From Paramecium pentaurelia (taxonomy: Eukaryota; Ciliophora; Oligohymenophorea; Peniculida; Parameciidae), in assembly GCA_905183005.1 (NCBI GenBank), contig CAJJDO010000136.1:64945-128944 (forward strand): a stretch of 64,000 bases of DNA, read 5' to 3'. This document shows, piece by piece, positions 26,464 through 38,210 of this stretch. Numbering within the stretch: position 1 is the stretch's first letter; each line of letters starts with the position of its first letter. The notes beneath the pieces were generated by a model. The model was not told the DNA's origin and did not search any database. It was given only the letters and a program-made list of their open reading frames with translations. A program made the position numbers and the translations under genes.

Positions 26464-27103
26464 ATGTAAATCAAACTAGAAAAACAATGGAATATAGAAA
26501 GAGAGTATCACACATAATTACAAAACCATAATGAAACTTGTATTTCTATTAAGAACATGCTATATTTTTTATTTAAAAGATTTATTCAAAGAAATTTGAG
26601 TGAGTCTAAGTAATTAAAATAATATAATATAATCAATGAAGACTTTTGTGAATATAAAATGAAATTTGCTCTGAATAACTTTTCAACAAATTATAATCAA
26701 TAAAAATAAAGAAAAATAATAGTTCTCACTATAGGAATTGTTAGAATATTTTAGGAATAATTTTGAAAAAAATAAAATATGTGTATTTAATTTTAAGGCT
26801 TTATCATTATTGAAGTATAAGAATAATCCAAAACCATAAGATAAATAGATATTAATTAATGAACAAGTTATAAATCAATTATAGAAATTCTTTTATTAAG
26901 AAGTGAAAGAATGTACTGGAAGATTATATTAAGAAGTAAAAATGATAAATGAGACTGAGAAATTGGATAAATTAAGTAATGAATGCAAAACCATAAGATA
27001 TATGGAAGGATTGGAGAAGTAATTCAAATAATTGTCTGGATGCAAACAAGACATTAAATTACATTGTAGAATGGTATTTTAAAAAGTTAAATTGAGTAAT
27101 TGA
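26464..27103 (+). CDS. Small coiled-coil protein with suspected one-base frameshift
   Basis: About 212 aa if one base is removed. The first part (from MQIKLEKQWNIEREY to NNFSTNYNQQKQRK) and the second part (KQQFSLQELLEYFRNNFEKN onward to TGA 27101-27103) both read as natural charged helical protein but lie one base apart. The change falls in the A-rich stretch about 26703-26721. No GT...AG intron of the right length can bridge it. Removing one A makes the whole length a multiple of three. The second half has Cys- and Lys-rich helices (LSGCKQDIKLHCR). No family recognised. The TGA lies 50 bp upstream of the helicase start. Confidence 0.55.
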
Positions 27104-27153
27104 TTATGAAAATTATTGGAATGATACTATTATATATTATTTAAATAATTAAT

Positions 27154-28481
27154 ATGCAACAAAGTGACTCATAATAGCCACAAACAACGCAAACAATAGA
27201 TGAACAACCAAAACCGAAGGATACACGTTATAAGACGAGTGTAAGGTCTTTGCCTAACTTGTAAGGATGTCACGAAGACAAAAGGAGTAGAGTTTGAAGA
27301 GTTCGATTTGAAATAAGAATTAATGTAAGGTCTAGCAGCAGCAAATTATGAGAAGCCATCTCCTATTTAAGAAGAGTCAATTCCATTTGCATTGGCAGGA
27401 TCTAATATTATAGCAAGAGCTAAAAATGGCACAGGCAAAACAGGAGCCTATATAATTCCAATTCTAGAAATGATGGAGAAAGAAGGTCAGATCTAGAGTC
27501 TGATCTTAGTACCTACAAGAGAATTAGCTCTATAAGTTTCTAGTTTAGTAAAGGAGATTGGTAAGTATATGAAGGTTGAATGTATGGTTTCAACAGGAGG
27601 TACTGATTTTAAAGAGGATATCTATAGATTGAAACAGGTAGAGAGTTAAATGATTGTAGGTAGTTCATGTATTGGTTGGAACACCTGGAAGAATATTAGA
27701 TTTGGCATAAAGGAAATTAGCTGATTTGTCTAAATTAAAACATTTTGTTTTAGATGAAGCTGATAAATTACTTTCAGTTGATTTTTAACCACTTATTGTT
27801 AAAATACTTTAATTTGCACCTCCAGAAGTATAAATTATGATGTTTTCTGCAACATTTCCTGTTGATGTTAAAGGTTTTATTAATGAACATGTTCCATAAA
27901 TACAAGAAATTAATCTTATGGAAGAATTAACATTAAAGGGTGTAACATAATATTATTTATTTATTGATGAGAAATAAAAAGTCAATTGTTTAAATTTCAT
28001 ATTTAGCAAACTTGAAATAAATTAAGCAATTATATTTTGCAATTCAGCAAGAAGAGTAGAATTATTGACTCAAAAAATTACTGAATTTGGGTATTCATGT
28101 TTGTATGCATTTTGTATCATTCTATTAGCTACATTCATGCAAAAATGAATTAGAAGGATAGAAATAAAGTATTCCATAGTTTTAGAAAAGCTGTAGGTAG
28201 ATGTCTTGTCTCTACAGACCTCTTTACTAGAGGAATTGATATTTAATCTGTCAATGTTGTCATAAATTTCGATTTCCCAAGAACTGCTGAAACATATTTA
28301 CATCGTATAGGCAGATCAGGAAGGTAATTTAATAATTAATATAATAATTAGATTTGGTCATTTAGGTTTGGCTGTTAACTTTATAACTGAAACAGATAAA
28401 GATACTTTGGTGTAAATTGAATAAGAGCTAGACACTGATATTAAACCATTTCCAAAAGAAGTTGATAAGAGTATATATTGA
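27154..28481 (+). CDS. DEAD-box RNA helicase, DDX6/Dhh1 family
   Basis: Spliced product is 408 aa. Introns: 27241-27265, 27638-27659 (22 nt), 28103-28128, 28324-28351. Motifs in order: Q motif region FEEFDLKQELMQGL...PSPIQEESIP, Walker A AKNGTGKT (81-88), PTRELA (112-117), VGTPGRILDL, DEAD within VLDEADKLL, SAT in MFSATFP, the STDLFTRGIDI segment, and HRIGRSGRFGHLG. The whole core, including the NGTGKT loop, matches the DDX6/Dhh1/Me31B branch, the P-body helicase that couples translational repression to decapping. The N-terminal 30 residues are Gln-rich. Complete; no motif is missing. Confidence 0.93.
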
Positions 28482-29195
28482 TAAATTAATAACAAAAATT
28501 AATACCCTCAGCCTATTCTACTATTTGTTAATTTATATTAACAAATTTTAATCATTAATATTAAATATTATAATAATTATCAACGAACTATATATTTGAA
28601 GTAAATACTACTTCATAATTATACAAATGTAAAAAAGATGTATTAAATTCAAATCACATTTTCATATTAAAATAAATTCTCTTCTTTTTATATATAAAAA
28701 ATTATAAGCAAATATCTTTTTCAGTCTAATATGAAAATAAGGATTTAAATAAAAAAAAATAATATGGAAATATAGACTCTTTTGTATTTGGCATAGATTT
28801 CTATTTTCTAATTACTATATATTCATTATTCAAAAATACCAATACATTTCTTTTTATAATTGATTTTCCAGTTTTTTCTGGGGATCATTTTCTTCTTTTA
28901 AACTTATAAAAAATCTTTAACAGAAAAGTCTAAATAAGATATATATATATATAATCTAAACTAAAAATATAATTTAAGAAAGGCCTTCAAAATTCATATA
29001 GGATTTAAAATTTTAAATAGTATTGAGCTAATCGTTAGGCTACTTTAAATTAATTTTTCTAATACGTTTATTCACTCATCTAACAATTCAATTTGTTAGA
29101 GAATATAAAAAGAGTATTAAACTAAGAAAAAGTGAATTAAAATACTTATTTATAGCTTATGGTTTGAATATTATATAATAAATGAGAGAATATTA
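28482..29195. other. Intergenic, 714 bp, possible small minus-strand ORF
   Basis: AT-rich sequence with a (TA)n tract around 28938-28954. On the minus strand between about 29000 and 28830 there is coding-like charged sequence (e.g. SLKEENDPQKKLENQLQKEM in one frame), but no consistent start and intron model emerges. A short imperfect hairpin (gagctaatcgttaggcta) lies near 29025. Nothing firm can be called. Confidence 0.35.
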
Positions 29196-29742
29196 TCAAT
29201 TGAAATGGGAATAGACTCTTTGAACAAGTGATGACAATATGTTTGTAACTTCAGGAAAAAAGTTCATCTCTTAAATTACTTAATTTATGTCTTCGCTATT
29301 CTCTTGATCATCTTCTTTTCTATAGTTAAGATGAATATAATCACTAAAAAAAATAATATAAATTATTCATTTACCTTCCTAATATTTAATCCCATCTAAA
29401 TCGAAGGTATTTGTAATATCTATTTTTTATTGCATTCTAATTTCTATCATTAAAGTATCTAGAAACAAGTGAGAATCTAGGGCCATGTTCAAGTACAAGT
29501 GATAAAATCTTTTGATCTTCTTCAAAATTGAATGATGTTGTATTATTCAATTCTGAATTTTTATTGTTTCTTCTTCTTCTTTTATAATGGAAATCAACTC
29601 TCTTCTTCTTCTTGATCTTTTTTGCTTTATGACTTTAAGGAATATGATTTTAATCAACTATTTAAGTTAATGAAGGATTCTCTTAATTTGAGAAAATCAA
29701 TTAAGATGAATATTCTTCAAAATGACTTAAATCGTTTTCCAT
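29196..29742 (-). CDS. Single Myb/SANT-like domain protein
   Basis: Spliced product is 171 aa with one 31-nt intron (29344-29374). A strongly basic stretch around residues 38-57 (KAKKIKKKKRVDFHYKRRRN) looks like a nuclear localisation signal or DNA-contacting arm. One Myb/SANT-type helix-turn-helix follows (EEDQKILSLVLEHGPRF, SRYFNDRNQNAIKNRYYKY), with the spacing of bulky residues expected for the three helices. The acidic C-terminus has no recognisable domain. I infer a nuclear DNA- or chromatin-binding protein. Single-repeat Myb proteins are diverse, so a specific role cannot be assigned. Confidence 0.78.
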
Positions 29743-31150
29743 CTATAAGAAATTGATGAAATTTTGTTATGCTGCACAATCTGACATTAAATTTAATATG
29801 AAATTTAGCTTTTTACTGCTTTACGATTATATATAAATGGAATTTTATAATATCTTTTGAATTTATACATATTAATACAGTCTTAAATAATATTTATTCA
29901 ATATTAATTAATTGTTCAGTTAGTAAAGTGAATTATTACTACATATTACTAAAGACATAGTAAATTAAATTAATCCATATATGAATAATAAAAAGACTTT
30001 TACAAGATAAATTTCTAGAACAAAAACTTTTTAAAATGACTTTAAATATACTACTATTTATTTGTACTTATTCTTTCAAATTATAGATTTTGTAAATAAA
30101 CACATAATGAGCTCTAGAATTAAATTTAAATAAAAAGCATTCACCTCAATTATAATCAATATGATATTGAAACTAAAATCTCTTTTTTCTTTAGGTCTAT
30201 TATGAAAATTAAAAATGTTATTCATTTACTGTTATTATTTCATTTTATTGATAAATATTTGGTTTACAAGATATATAATCAATAAGAAGAATTGAAAGAT
30301 TTATTATATTATAAATATTATTGAATAAAGAACAAATTTATACTTAATTATAATATTTATTTAAGTATTAATTCTTAAGAAAGAAGACTTCTTTTGTTGT
30401 GAAAATAATTATAGAAAAAGAAATACAAATGAAAATATAACATAATTAATTACATATGTTAATATTTAAATAATTATATATTTCTCATTTTAAGATTAAG
30501 GTATAAATTTTATTCATTAAAATTTAGAATAACAAAATTGAAATCTATTAGATAATTCAAATTTTATTAATAAAAATAATTATGAAGAATATAACAAATA
30601 GAGTCTAAGTAGTCTAAATTAACTACTTCTATCATTCTTAAATCTAATTAAAGATATCCCTATTCTTTTTTTCTATATTAAATATATATTATAATTCTGA
30701 TTTTATTTTAAAATTTCTGACAAATATTTCGAATTGTATGTTAACATCTATATTTTATGACATAGTTGTTTTAATTACTGTCAATTTGTTTAGCCACACA
30801 CAATTTGTATTTTTATATAAAATATTCTGCTATTAAAATTAAGCTTTAATGAGAGTAACTTTCTTAATCCACACTGAGAGGACTATTTACAAGGGAATTA
30901 TCTATAATTATCATATAGTATAAAATTATTCTAATTTCTTTTTATTTTATAAGATGATAATTTGATAATAATATTGGTATATATTAAATGATAAGATATT
31001 TGAAATACATCTAATAATAAATTTAAGTAAATAAAGAATTTAGACATACATGAATAGAGTATTTTGATTCTATAGATAATCTAATTTGAGAATATAATTT
31101 ATAATAGCAATAATCTCAATATTAAAACTATGTATTAACAAAACTAAGTT
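29743..31150. other. Long intergenic region, 1.4 kb, with a local GC-richer island
   Basis: The longest gene-poor stretch here. Most of it is extremely AT-rich with no credible reading frame. A locally richer segment (about 30725-30900) includes ttagccacacacaatttg and cacactgagaggac, which stand out against the background. CTGA and TGAGA-like boxes are present but too close together for a standard C/D snoRNA. It may be an unrecognised small RNA or an upstream control region for the stomatin-like gene. Confidence 0.35.
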
Positions 31151-32089
31151 ATGTATCAATAACATCCTAATTAACAAATTCCAGTATAACAACATCGGGA
31201 TTACAATGTTCCTCCTCCTGGTATTATGATGGTTGATTGAATTCTAAGGTTATAAAGCTCCGAGGTATCCTAGAGAAGAGTTGCCTGAAAATTAAGAGCA
31301 GAATTTAGATTTAGGTGGGTCATATTAGAGTTATCTTTATAATTGTGGAGAATGTTGTGGTAATTGTAAAGCAGTTTGCCCATGTAATCCATTTGTTGAA
31401 TATCCATATGTTCAAGTTGAATAGAGCTTTGTTGGAGTGTATTTACGTTTTGGAAAGTATATAAAGACAGGTATAAACATAATAATAATATAGTTTAACC
31501 TGGATTGATATACATAAATCCTTGTACTGATACAATTTAGAAAGTAGATTGTAAAGTTTAGATGATCGATTGTCCAAGATAATAAGTTATGACAAAGGAT
31601 AATATTTTAGTTAGCATTGATGCAACAGTTTATTATAGAATAGTTATACCTAGAAGATCAATCTTTTATATCAATGATCTGCATTAAGCAGTAACTTAAT
31701 TAACATTGGCTACAATAAAAAGTATTGCAGGATCCCATACATTGCAAGATTTATTGGAGAAGAGAGCAGAGGTATAATAATAAATAGAAGGGTTTGTGGA
31801 TGAACATGTTTGGGAATGGGGAATAGATATTGAAAATATGTTAATTAAGGATATTCAATTGAATGCTGATTTATAGAATACTTTATCAATGGCAGCGAAA
31901 GAATAAAGAGCTGCTTAAGCTAAAGTTATTTCAGCTTAAGGAGATGTATAATCAGCCAAATTGATGAGATAAGCAGCCGAATTATTGGATTCTAAAGCAG
32001 CTATGCAAATTAGATATTTAGATACAATAACAACCTTAGGATAACAAGGATCAACTAAAGTAGTGTTGCTTCCTACAGATTCTAAATGA
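31151..32089 (+). CDS. Stomatin/podocin-like SPFH membrane protein
   Basis: Spliced product is 295 aa. Introns 31221-31248 and 31471-31493. The N-terminus is Gln/Pro-rich. A cysteine cluster (CGECCGNCKAVCPCNPF) is a plausible palmitoylation patch or reentrant anchor. The SPFH/band-7 domain follows: QSFVGVYLRFGKY, PGLIYINPCTDTIQKVDCK, VMTKDNILVSIDATVYYRI, and the oligomerisation helix AAKEQRAAQAKVISAQGDVQ with its Ala-rich heptads. It ends with the typical stomatin strand (STKVVLLPTDSK). Stomatins form ring-like scaffolds in cholesterol-rich membranes and regulate channels. Instead of one long hydrophobic hairpin there is the Cys cluster, so membrane attachment may be mainly by acylation. Confidence 0.87.
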
Positions 32090-32381
32090 TTAATTTATAT
32101 ATATTGTATAAGAATATAAAATATTATTCCATAAAATTATGGTCAAAGAAAAACAAGTGCTTGAATGACGAAATATGTAAATAATAGAAGTGTCTTGAAA
32201 ATTATAGAGATCAATTAAGGTGGCAATAAGTTTAATGTTAGAAGAGATGTAGTCTATTAATACGCAGAATATAGAGAATCTTGAGTAAAAATAATTATTA
32301 TGGATTATGGAGGTGATGAAAGTGTAGAAAATTAGATTTCAAATAGATGATATGAAATTGGATTTATCAATATTAAAATTA
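32090..32381. other. Region upstream of surface antigen gene
   Basis: About 290 bp between the stomatin-like stop and the antigen ATG, relatively G-rich on the plus strand (ggtggcaataag, gttagaagagatgtag, tggattatggaggtgatg). It has no open gene. In Paramecium, sequences just upstream of surface antigen genes are needed for their expression, so this short tract is the likely control region; that is inference. Confidence 0.35.
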
Positions 32382-35300
32382 ATGAATTCATACATCTTAT
32401 TCACTATTCTTATAGGCTTAGGTGCATCTTAAATTGTAGTGACATCACAAAACATCTGTGGTTGTACACAATTAACAAATCAAAATGATTGTGGCATATT
32501 ACCAGGCTGTATATGGGTAGCAGCTAGCAACTAATGCTAATAAAATAATTGCTCAACACTAACACAATCTTAATGCTTAAAAGCTTCTTATTATTGTCAA
32601 TGGAATCCAAATACAAATCCTCCATCATGTTCGGCATTTACATCATGTGCTAGCTTAACAGCTACAAACAATTAATAATGTATCTAATAGAATGTTAGAT
32701 GTCTTGGATATGGTGTATTACCTAATTCAACCTCCAGTCAATGTTTGTATTATAGTGAAATCAGTTCAAATTGTAGTGAGTATCAATAAAATAATTGCTC
32801 GTATAATTTTGGTAAAGATGGACCATGTTATTGGACTAAAGATAATATATGTTAAGTAATTAATCAATGCTCACAAGCTCAACAATAAAATTAATGTGAA
32901 TAACTTAATTATTTCAAATCTGATTCTCCTTAAGGAATTGTATGTTAATGGAATGGTACTACATGTTCACCTATAACAAATTGTAATCAATTTACAACTG
33001 AAGACACATGCAAACACTATTTTTCAAATTTGAATTCAATAACTTTGAATGTATGTGCATGGTCTTTAGGTTAATGTGTTAATGTAAATAACATTAATTA
33101 ATTGAATTCATAAAATTGTATAACTAATACAGGTTTATTGTTTAGATGGTATGGATTATAATAAAATCCTGCAATAGGATTTTGTGGTCCATGTAAATAA
33201 TTGTCTATTACAACATCATAAATATCAATTATAACAAAAGCTAGATGCATATGTTCTGATTATGTCTTACAAACTGATTGTAATTCATAGAATAGTTTAT
33301 GTCAATGGAATACATTAACTGGAACTTGCTCTTAAAGTACATGTGATTAAATTAAAAATCAAAGTATTTGCACTCAAGTTTCAAATTGTTTCTGGAGTTT
33401 TAAAACTAATGTATGTTAAAATTTGAATAGTTGCAATGATCTCATATATAATTTTAGTGCAGTTGGATGTGCAGCATAAAGTTTATCATGTGCTGGTTAT
33501 GAAGCAAATAGTTGTATTGCTACATCTACTATTAAATCTACATGCAGTAGTTAAAAAACTTAAACAGACTGTTCCTAATTTATTGGTGTTTAAGGTCTTT
33601 GTGTGTGGAATGCTACTAATAATTCATGTTCTCTTTTATAAGTCTGTAATTAAATATCTGATGCTGCATTTTGTGGAAATTGGAAAAATTAATGTCAATG
33701 GAATGCATAATCATCATAATGCTAATAATTGGAATGTACAATGTATTAAAATGAATAAACCTGTTCTTATGTGATTAATCAATTTACTGAATACTAATTG
33801 TGTAGATGGAATAAAACATTAGGACTTAAAGGAGGTTGTGAAAATGCTTACTCAGCATTATTATAAACATCATAAACTTGTGTTAGTAATACAGGTAGTA
33901 CTTTTAGATGGAGTACCAATAATGCATCTGCAGGAATGTGTGTTTCATGTGGTACAAATCAATTATCAATTTAAACACCATCTTCATGTTAATGTTCATA
34001 ATTATACTCAAAAGAAAATTGTCAAAATTCAGGATTTTGCACTTACAATTCTACAACTAACATTTGTTCACCATCATCTTGTCTTTAATATGATAACTAG
34101 ATTACTTGTGCTTCATTAAGTACTTGCTATTGGAATGGCACAAATGGCTGTGTATCATTCACTAATTGTTCTTCATTAACAGCAACTAACTAATTAGAAT
34201 GTGTCAATATGAATGCTTCATGTAAAGGATTCAGCAATGGTACTTGCCAATCTTTTCCTACAACAACTTGTTCTGCTTTATATGCTGCTAATGGTTAGTG
34301 TTATAATAATATTGGTACTGATGGAGTTTGTATTTTGAATACAACAGGCTAAACTAAAACATGTGATGGATTTTCATAATGTACATAAGCAACAAATGAA
34401 ACCTTATGTTTAAGAAATTAATTTAGTTGTTCATGGAACAGTATTACCAAATAATGCTCTTAAGTTAATTGTTCATCATTCAAAACATAATTAAATTGTT
34501 AATTCTATTTACCAAATCCACTCTCATCATAAGTTGTTCCATGTTTATGGAATACAACTACTAGCACATGTGGACCAGCTTCTGATATATTAACATAATT
34601 AACTTAAAATAATTGTGCAGCTAGTACTCATAATACTTATAGTTGGGTGACAGTTTCTGCTACAAATAACAAAGGATATTGTGTCAGATGTTAAGAATAG
34701 GTTACATTACCTAAATAATGTGGATGTACATTTTTAAGCTAATTTGATTGTTCCTAAGCTCTATAATGTTATTGGACAAATGGGTCATGTTAAACAATGA
34801 ATTGTCCATAAATACTATAATAAACAGTATGTGCTTCTTAAACTGGTTGTTATTGGTCGAATAATTAATGTCAAGATTTAGTTGGTTCATGTGATACTTT
34901 ATTAGGTAAATCTTAAGCTGCATGTATGGCACAAAATGTATATTGTGTTGGTAGTAATGGTACTACTTGTAGCTAATCCTATAATAAATGTGAAGCAAAT
35001 ACCTTGGATACTTCATGTGTTGCATCTCTTGGAAGTGATGGAGCTTGCTATTGGAATAGTACAACTAATACATGTGTGGCTGTCAATAGTTGCAATTAAT
35101 TACCAGAATCTGCATGTAAATTAAGATCAAAATCTTGTTATTGGGATATTACATCTTGCTAAACTTTAACATGTAGTACACTTTATTCATAATTTGGTTA
35201 ATGTACTTTTGTTATGAATTTATCACCTATCAGCTATGTTTAATCTTGTAAAATGATCCAAAATGAATGTATTTCAATATCAGATACTCTTGGATTAACT

Positions 35301-37709
35301 TAAGATTAATGCTTTACCAATTCAAATAGAACTGCAAGATGGGTTCCTAAAACTAAAGGAGAGGGAGGAATTTGTTATTCTTGTTCAGCAAACTTGACTC
35401 CAATTTATTCAGCTCAAACATGTTAATGTTATTAATACATGACTTAAAATGAATGTCACAGTGTTCCAAACTAATCTTGTGTTTGGGCAAACTCAAAATG
35501 TACCGAAAAAACATGTGCCAACATTTTTACTAATTTAGCATGTGCCTAAACTATGGGATGTGGATGGAATTCTACAACTAATGTTTGTGAAAATTTCACT
35601 TCATGTAATTCAATCACTGTTACAGGATTAGCCATTCAAAACTGTCTTAGTTATTCTATTTAATGTAAAGGTTACAATGGAACAAATTGCACTTAATATC
35701 CTAATTATACTTGTGGTTCATTAACAACTTCACCTACTTGTAGTGGTAATTTAGGAACTGATGGTGCTTGTTTATGGGTTACTGTTGGTGAAACATCTTC
35801 ATGTGTTGCAATAACATAATGCAATTAAATAAATAATCAATAAATATGTAGTTACTATTCTAATGTTTGTATATATTTAAATAAGGCCTGTCAATAACTT
35901 ACCTGTGCTAGTTTCACAAGTCCAGCATCATGCAGATATGTTGTTACTTCCTTTACAACAGGAGATATCTAATAATGTCAATGGTCAACAAGTTCAAATT
36001 CTTGTATCGATTTGATAACATCTTCATAATTAAATTCAATTAATTGTTCAATTAATACAGGATTCACTTATAGATGGGTTCCTACAAAAAATGGAAATGG
36101 AGATGGTTATTGTACTAAATGTGTTATAAACTCTCTATATGTTCCTGGATAATGTGCTTGCAACTAGTTAATTTACTAGAATGATTGTTAAGCAAATCTT
36201 TAATGTTCATGGTCTACTGCCTAAAGTACACCAAGTTGTTATAATAAACCATGCAGTTAAATTTTTTAATAAGCAGCTTGCAGTTCCAATCCAAGATGTT
36301 CATGGTCAGCATCCTAATCATTATGTTAACCATTTTCATCATGTTCTGATCTAGCTGGTGTCAATGCTGGAGAATGTGCCAGTTATTCAATTTATTGTGC
36401 AGCTTTATCAACATCATTTTTAACACTTCAATAGAAATATATTTGCTCACCAACAGCAAGTGAATAATGTTCAGTTGCCACTCCAACATCAGGAAAAACA
36501 GATCCATCTGAATGTGAAAACAAATATGTTTCTTATGGTATTTGTTAATATAACACAACTACTTCATAATGCTAAAAAATTACAATGTGTTCAGAGATTA
36601 CCTCTTAAATGTAATGTCAACGATTAGTTCATTCTTGCTATTGGTAATTACCAACTGGAGAAGCAACCACAGGTTCTTGTGTAGCTACAAAATGCACATA
36701 CATTACAAATAAATTAGAATGTACTTATGTTTTGAGCTCATTGGCAACACCATCTGCTACTAGTGTAACTTAATGTACTTGGTAACCATCTAACGGTTGT
36801 TAACCAGCTGCAAATATCTTAACTACTCTCTCATCTAGTTAGTGTTACTCCAATACTTTGATGATGTCAAGATGGACTTCTACTTCAGGAGATACTGGTT
36901 ATTGTGCCTCATGCACCTAATATAGTCTAACTACAACCCTTAAATCTGTATGTTCATGCTCAGATTTATCCTCATATGAATGTGCTTATGCTTCCCCTTA
37001 ATGTTCATACAATTAAACTAGCACTAAATGTGTTACATAAACCTGCACATCTATTACATCTAAGTATTCATGTGCTGCAAATCCTAATTGTATCTATGTT
37101 GGAACTTGCCAACAATACACAAAATCCCCATCCTCTACTACTTATGGATGTGTAAATATCACAACTGCCACATCTTCTTTTGATTGCACTGCAGCTTCAG
37201 TCAATTGTCCTCAATTTACTCCAAATACTGCTGCAGGAAAACCTGGCACATGTGGTGTAGTAGAATAATGTAGTAAATTAAATAGTACTACATGCAGTAC
37301 TGCTGCTCCTTATTGCGTTTACAACAATAATTCATGTTAAACTATTAATAATTGCAAATAGATAACTGACATTGCAATTTGTAGTTTATAAACAAACAGA
37401 TGCCAATGGAGTGTTGTCTTGAATTCATGTATCACAAAATCATGTAATTCATATACCATTTAATCTGATTGCACTTATGTCTATACATCTTATTCACCTG
37501 GAGATGTCGCTCTTTGTTACTGGGATTCCAGCAATAATGATTGCCGAAGTGCTTCCTTATCATTAGCAGAGACCTTTAATTAGACTAACACCACATAATG
37601 TTATGTAAACACAGGTCATGTATATCACTTGGACGGAAATGACTGTACAAGGTGCTTCTAAAACATTTTGAGCATTCTTCTAATAACAGTGCTCCTCATA
37701 TTAATTTGA
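32382..37709 (+). CDS. Cysteine-periodic surface antigen (Paramecium i-antigen family)
   Basis: Single intronless frame of 1775 aa, read through many TAA/TAG Gln codons. A signal peptide (MNSYILFTILIGLGASQ) leads into CGCTQLTNQNDCGILPGCIW. The body is a long series of cysteine-rich periods with recurring C..W blocks (CQWN, CYWN, CxWS), many NxS/T sites and Thr/Ser-rich spacers. Longer repeat modules recur with GxxFRWV-type segments followed by a CxxC pair (e.g. GICYSCSANL, GYCTKC, GMCVSC). The C-terminus (ILSILLITVLLILI) is hydrophobic to the last residue, the usual GPI-addition signal. These proteins coat the cell and cilia and are expressed one at a time. Large central tandem repeats of near-identical sequence are absent, so this may be a non-serotype or diverged member. 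Confidence 0.92.
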
Positions 37710-38210
37710 GAGTATTATCATTTACAAATATAAATAAACATTTTATTTCTTATCATTTATTTACTCTCTCTATAAAAATTTAAATTTACATAAGAATAAT
37801 TATTTATCTTATTAATTAATTAATATTTTTATGTATTTATAGAGAACAAATCAAATTTATTTTACATTTTTTTAATAATTTTTAAAATATTAAGACTTAA
37901 AACCTGAATAAATATTAGTTAAATATTTCAATTATTTAACAATAAGATTTTCATATCCCATCAACAAGTTTTTGTCATAAATAGTAATAAATTGTTAATT
38001 AATTTAATTACATAATACATAATTAAAATCGAAAAGCAAAATCCATGTGTAATAAATAATCCTACACATACTTAAGAAAACCAAGTATTTTATAAAAATC
38101 ATTACAATTGTTGTAATTGAATTAAAATAATACTAGAAAATAAAAAATTTATCAAATGTTTATAATAATTAATAATAAAGATTTATGTTATAAAATATAT
38201 GAATTGGCTT
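37710..38210. other. Intergenic between convergent genes, 500 bp
   Basis: AT-rich spacer between two convergent stop codons (surface antigen and the C1q-like protein). I see no reading frame, hairpin or RNA gene worth calling. Confidence 0.5.

Noticed and set aside
33436..34119. Two open frames of about 100 codons inside the surface antigen gene
   Set aside because: They lie in another frame of the intronless antigen ORF and lack its cysteine periodicity.
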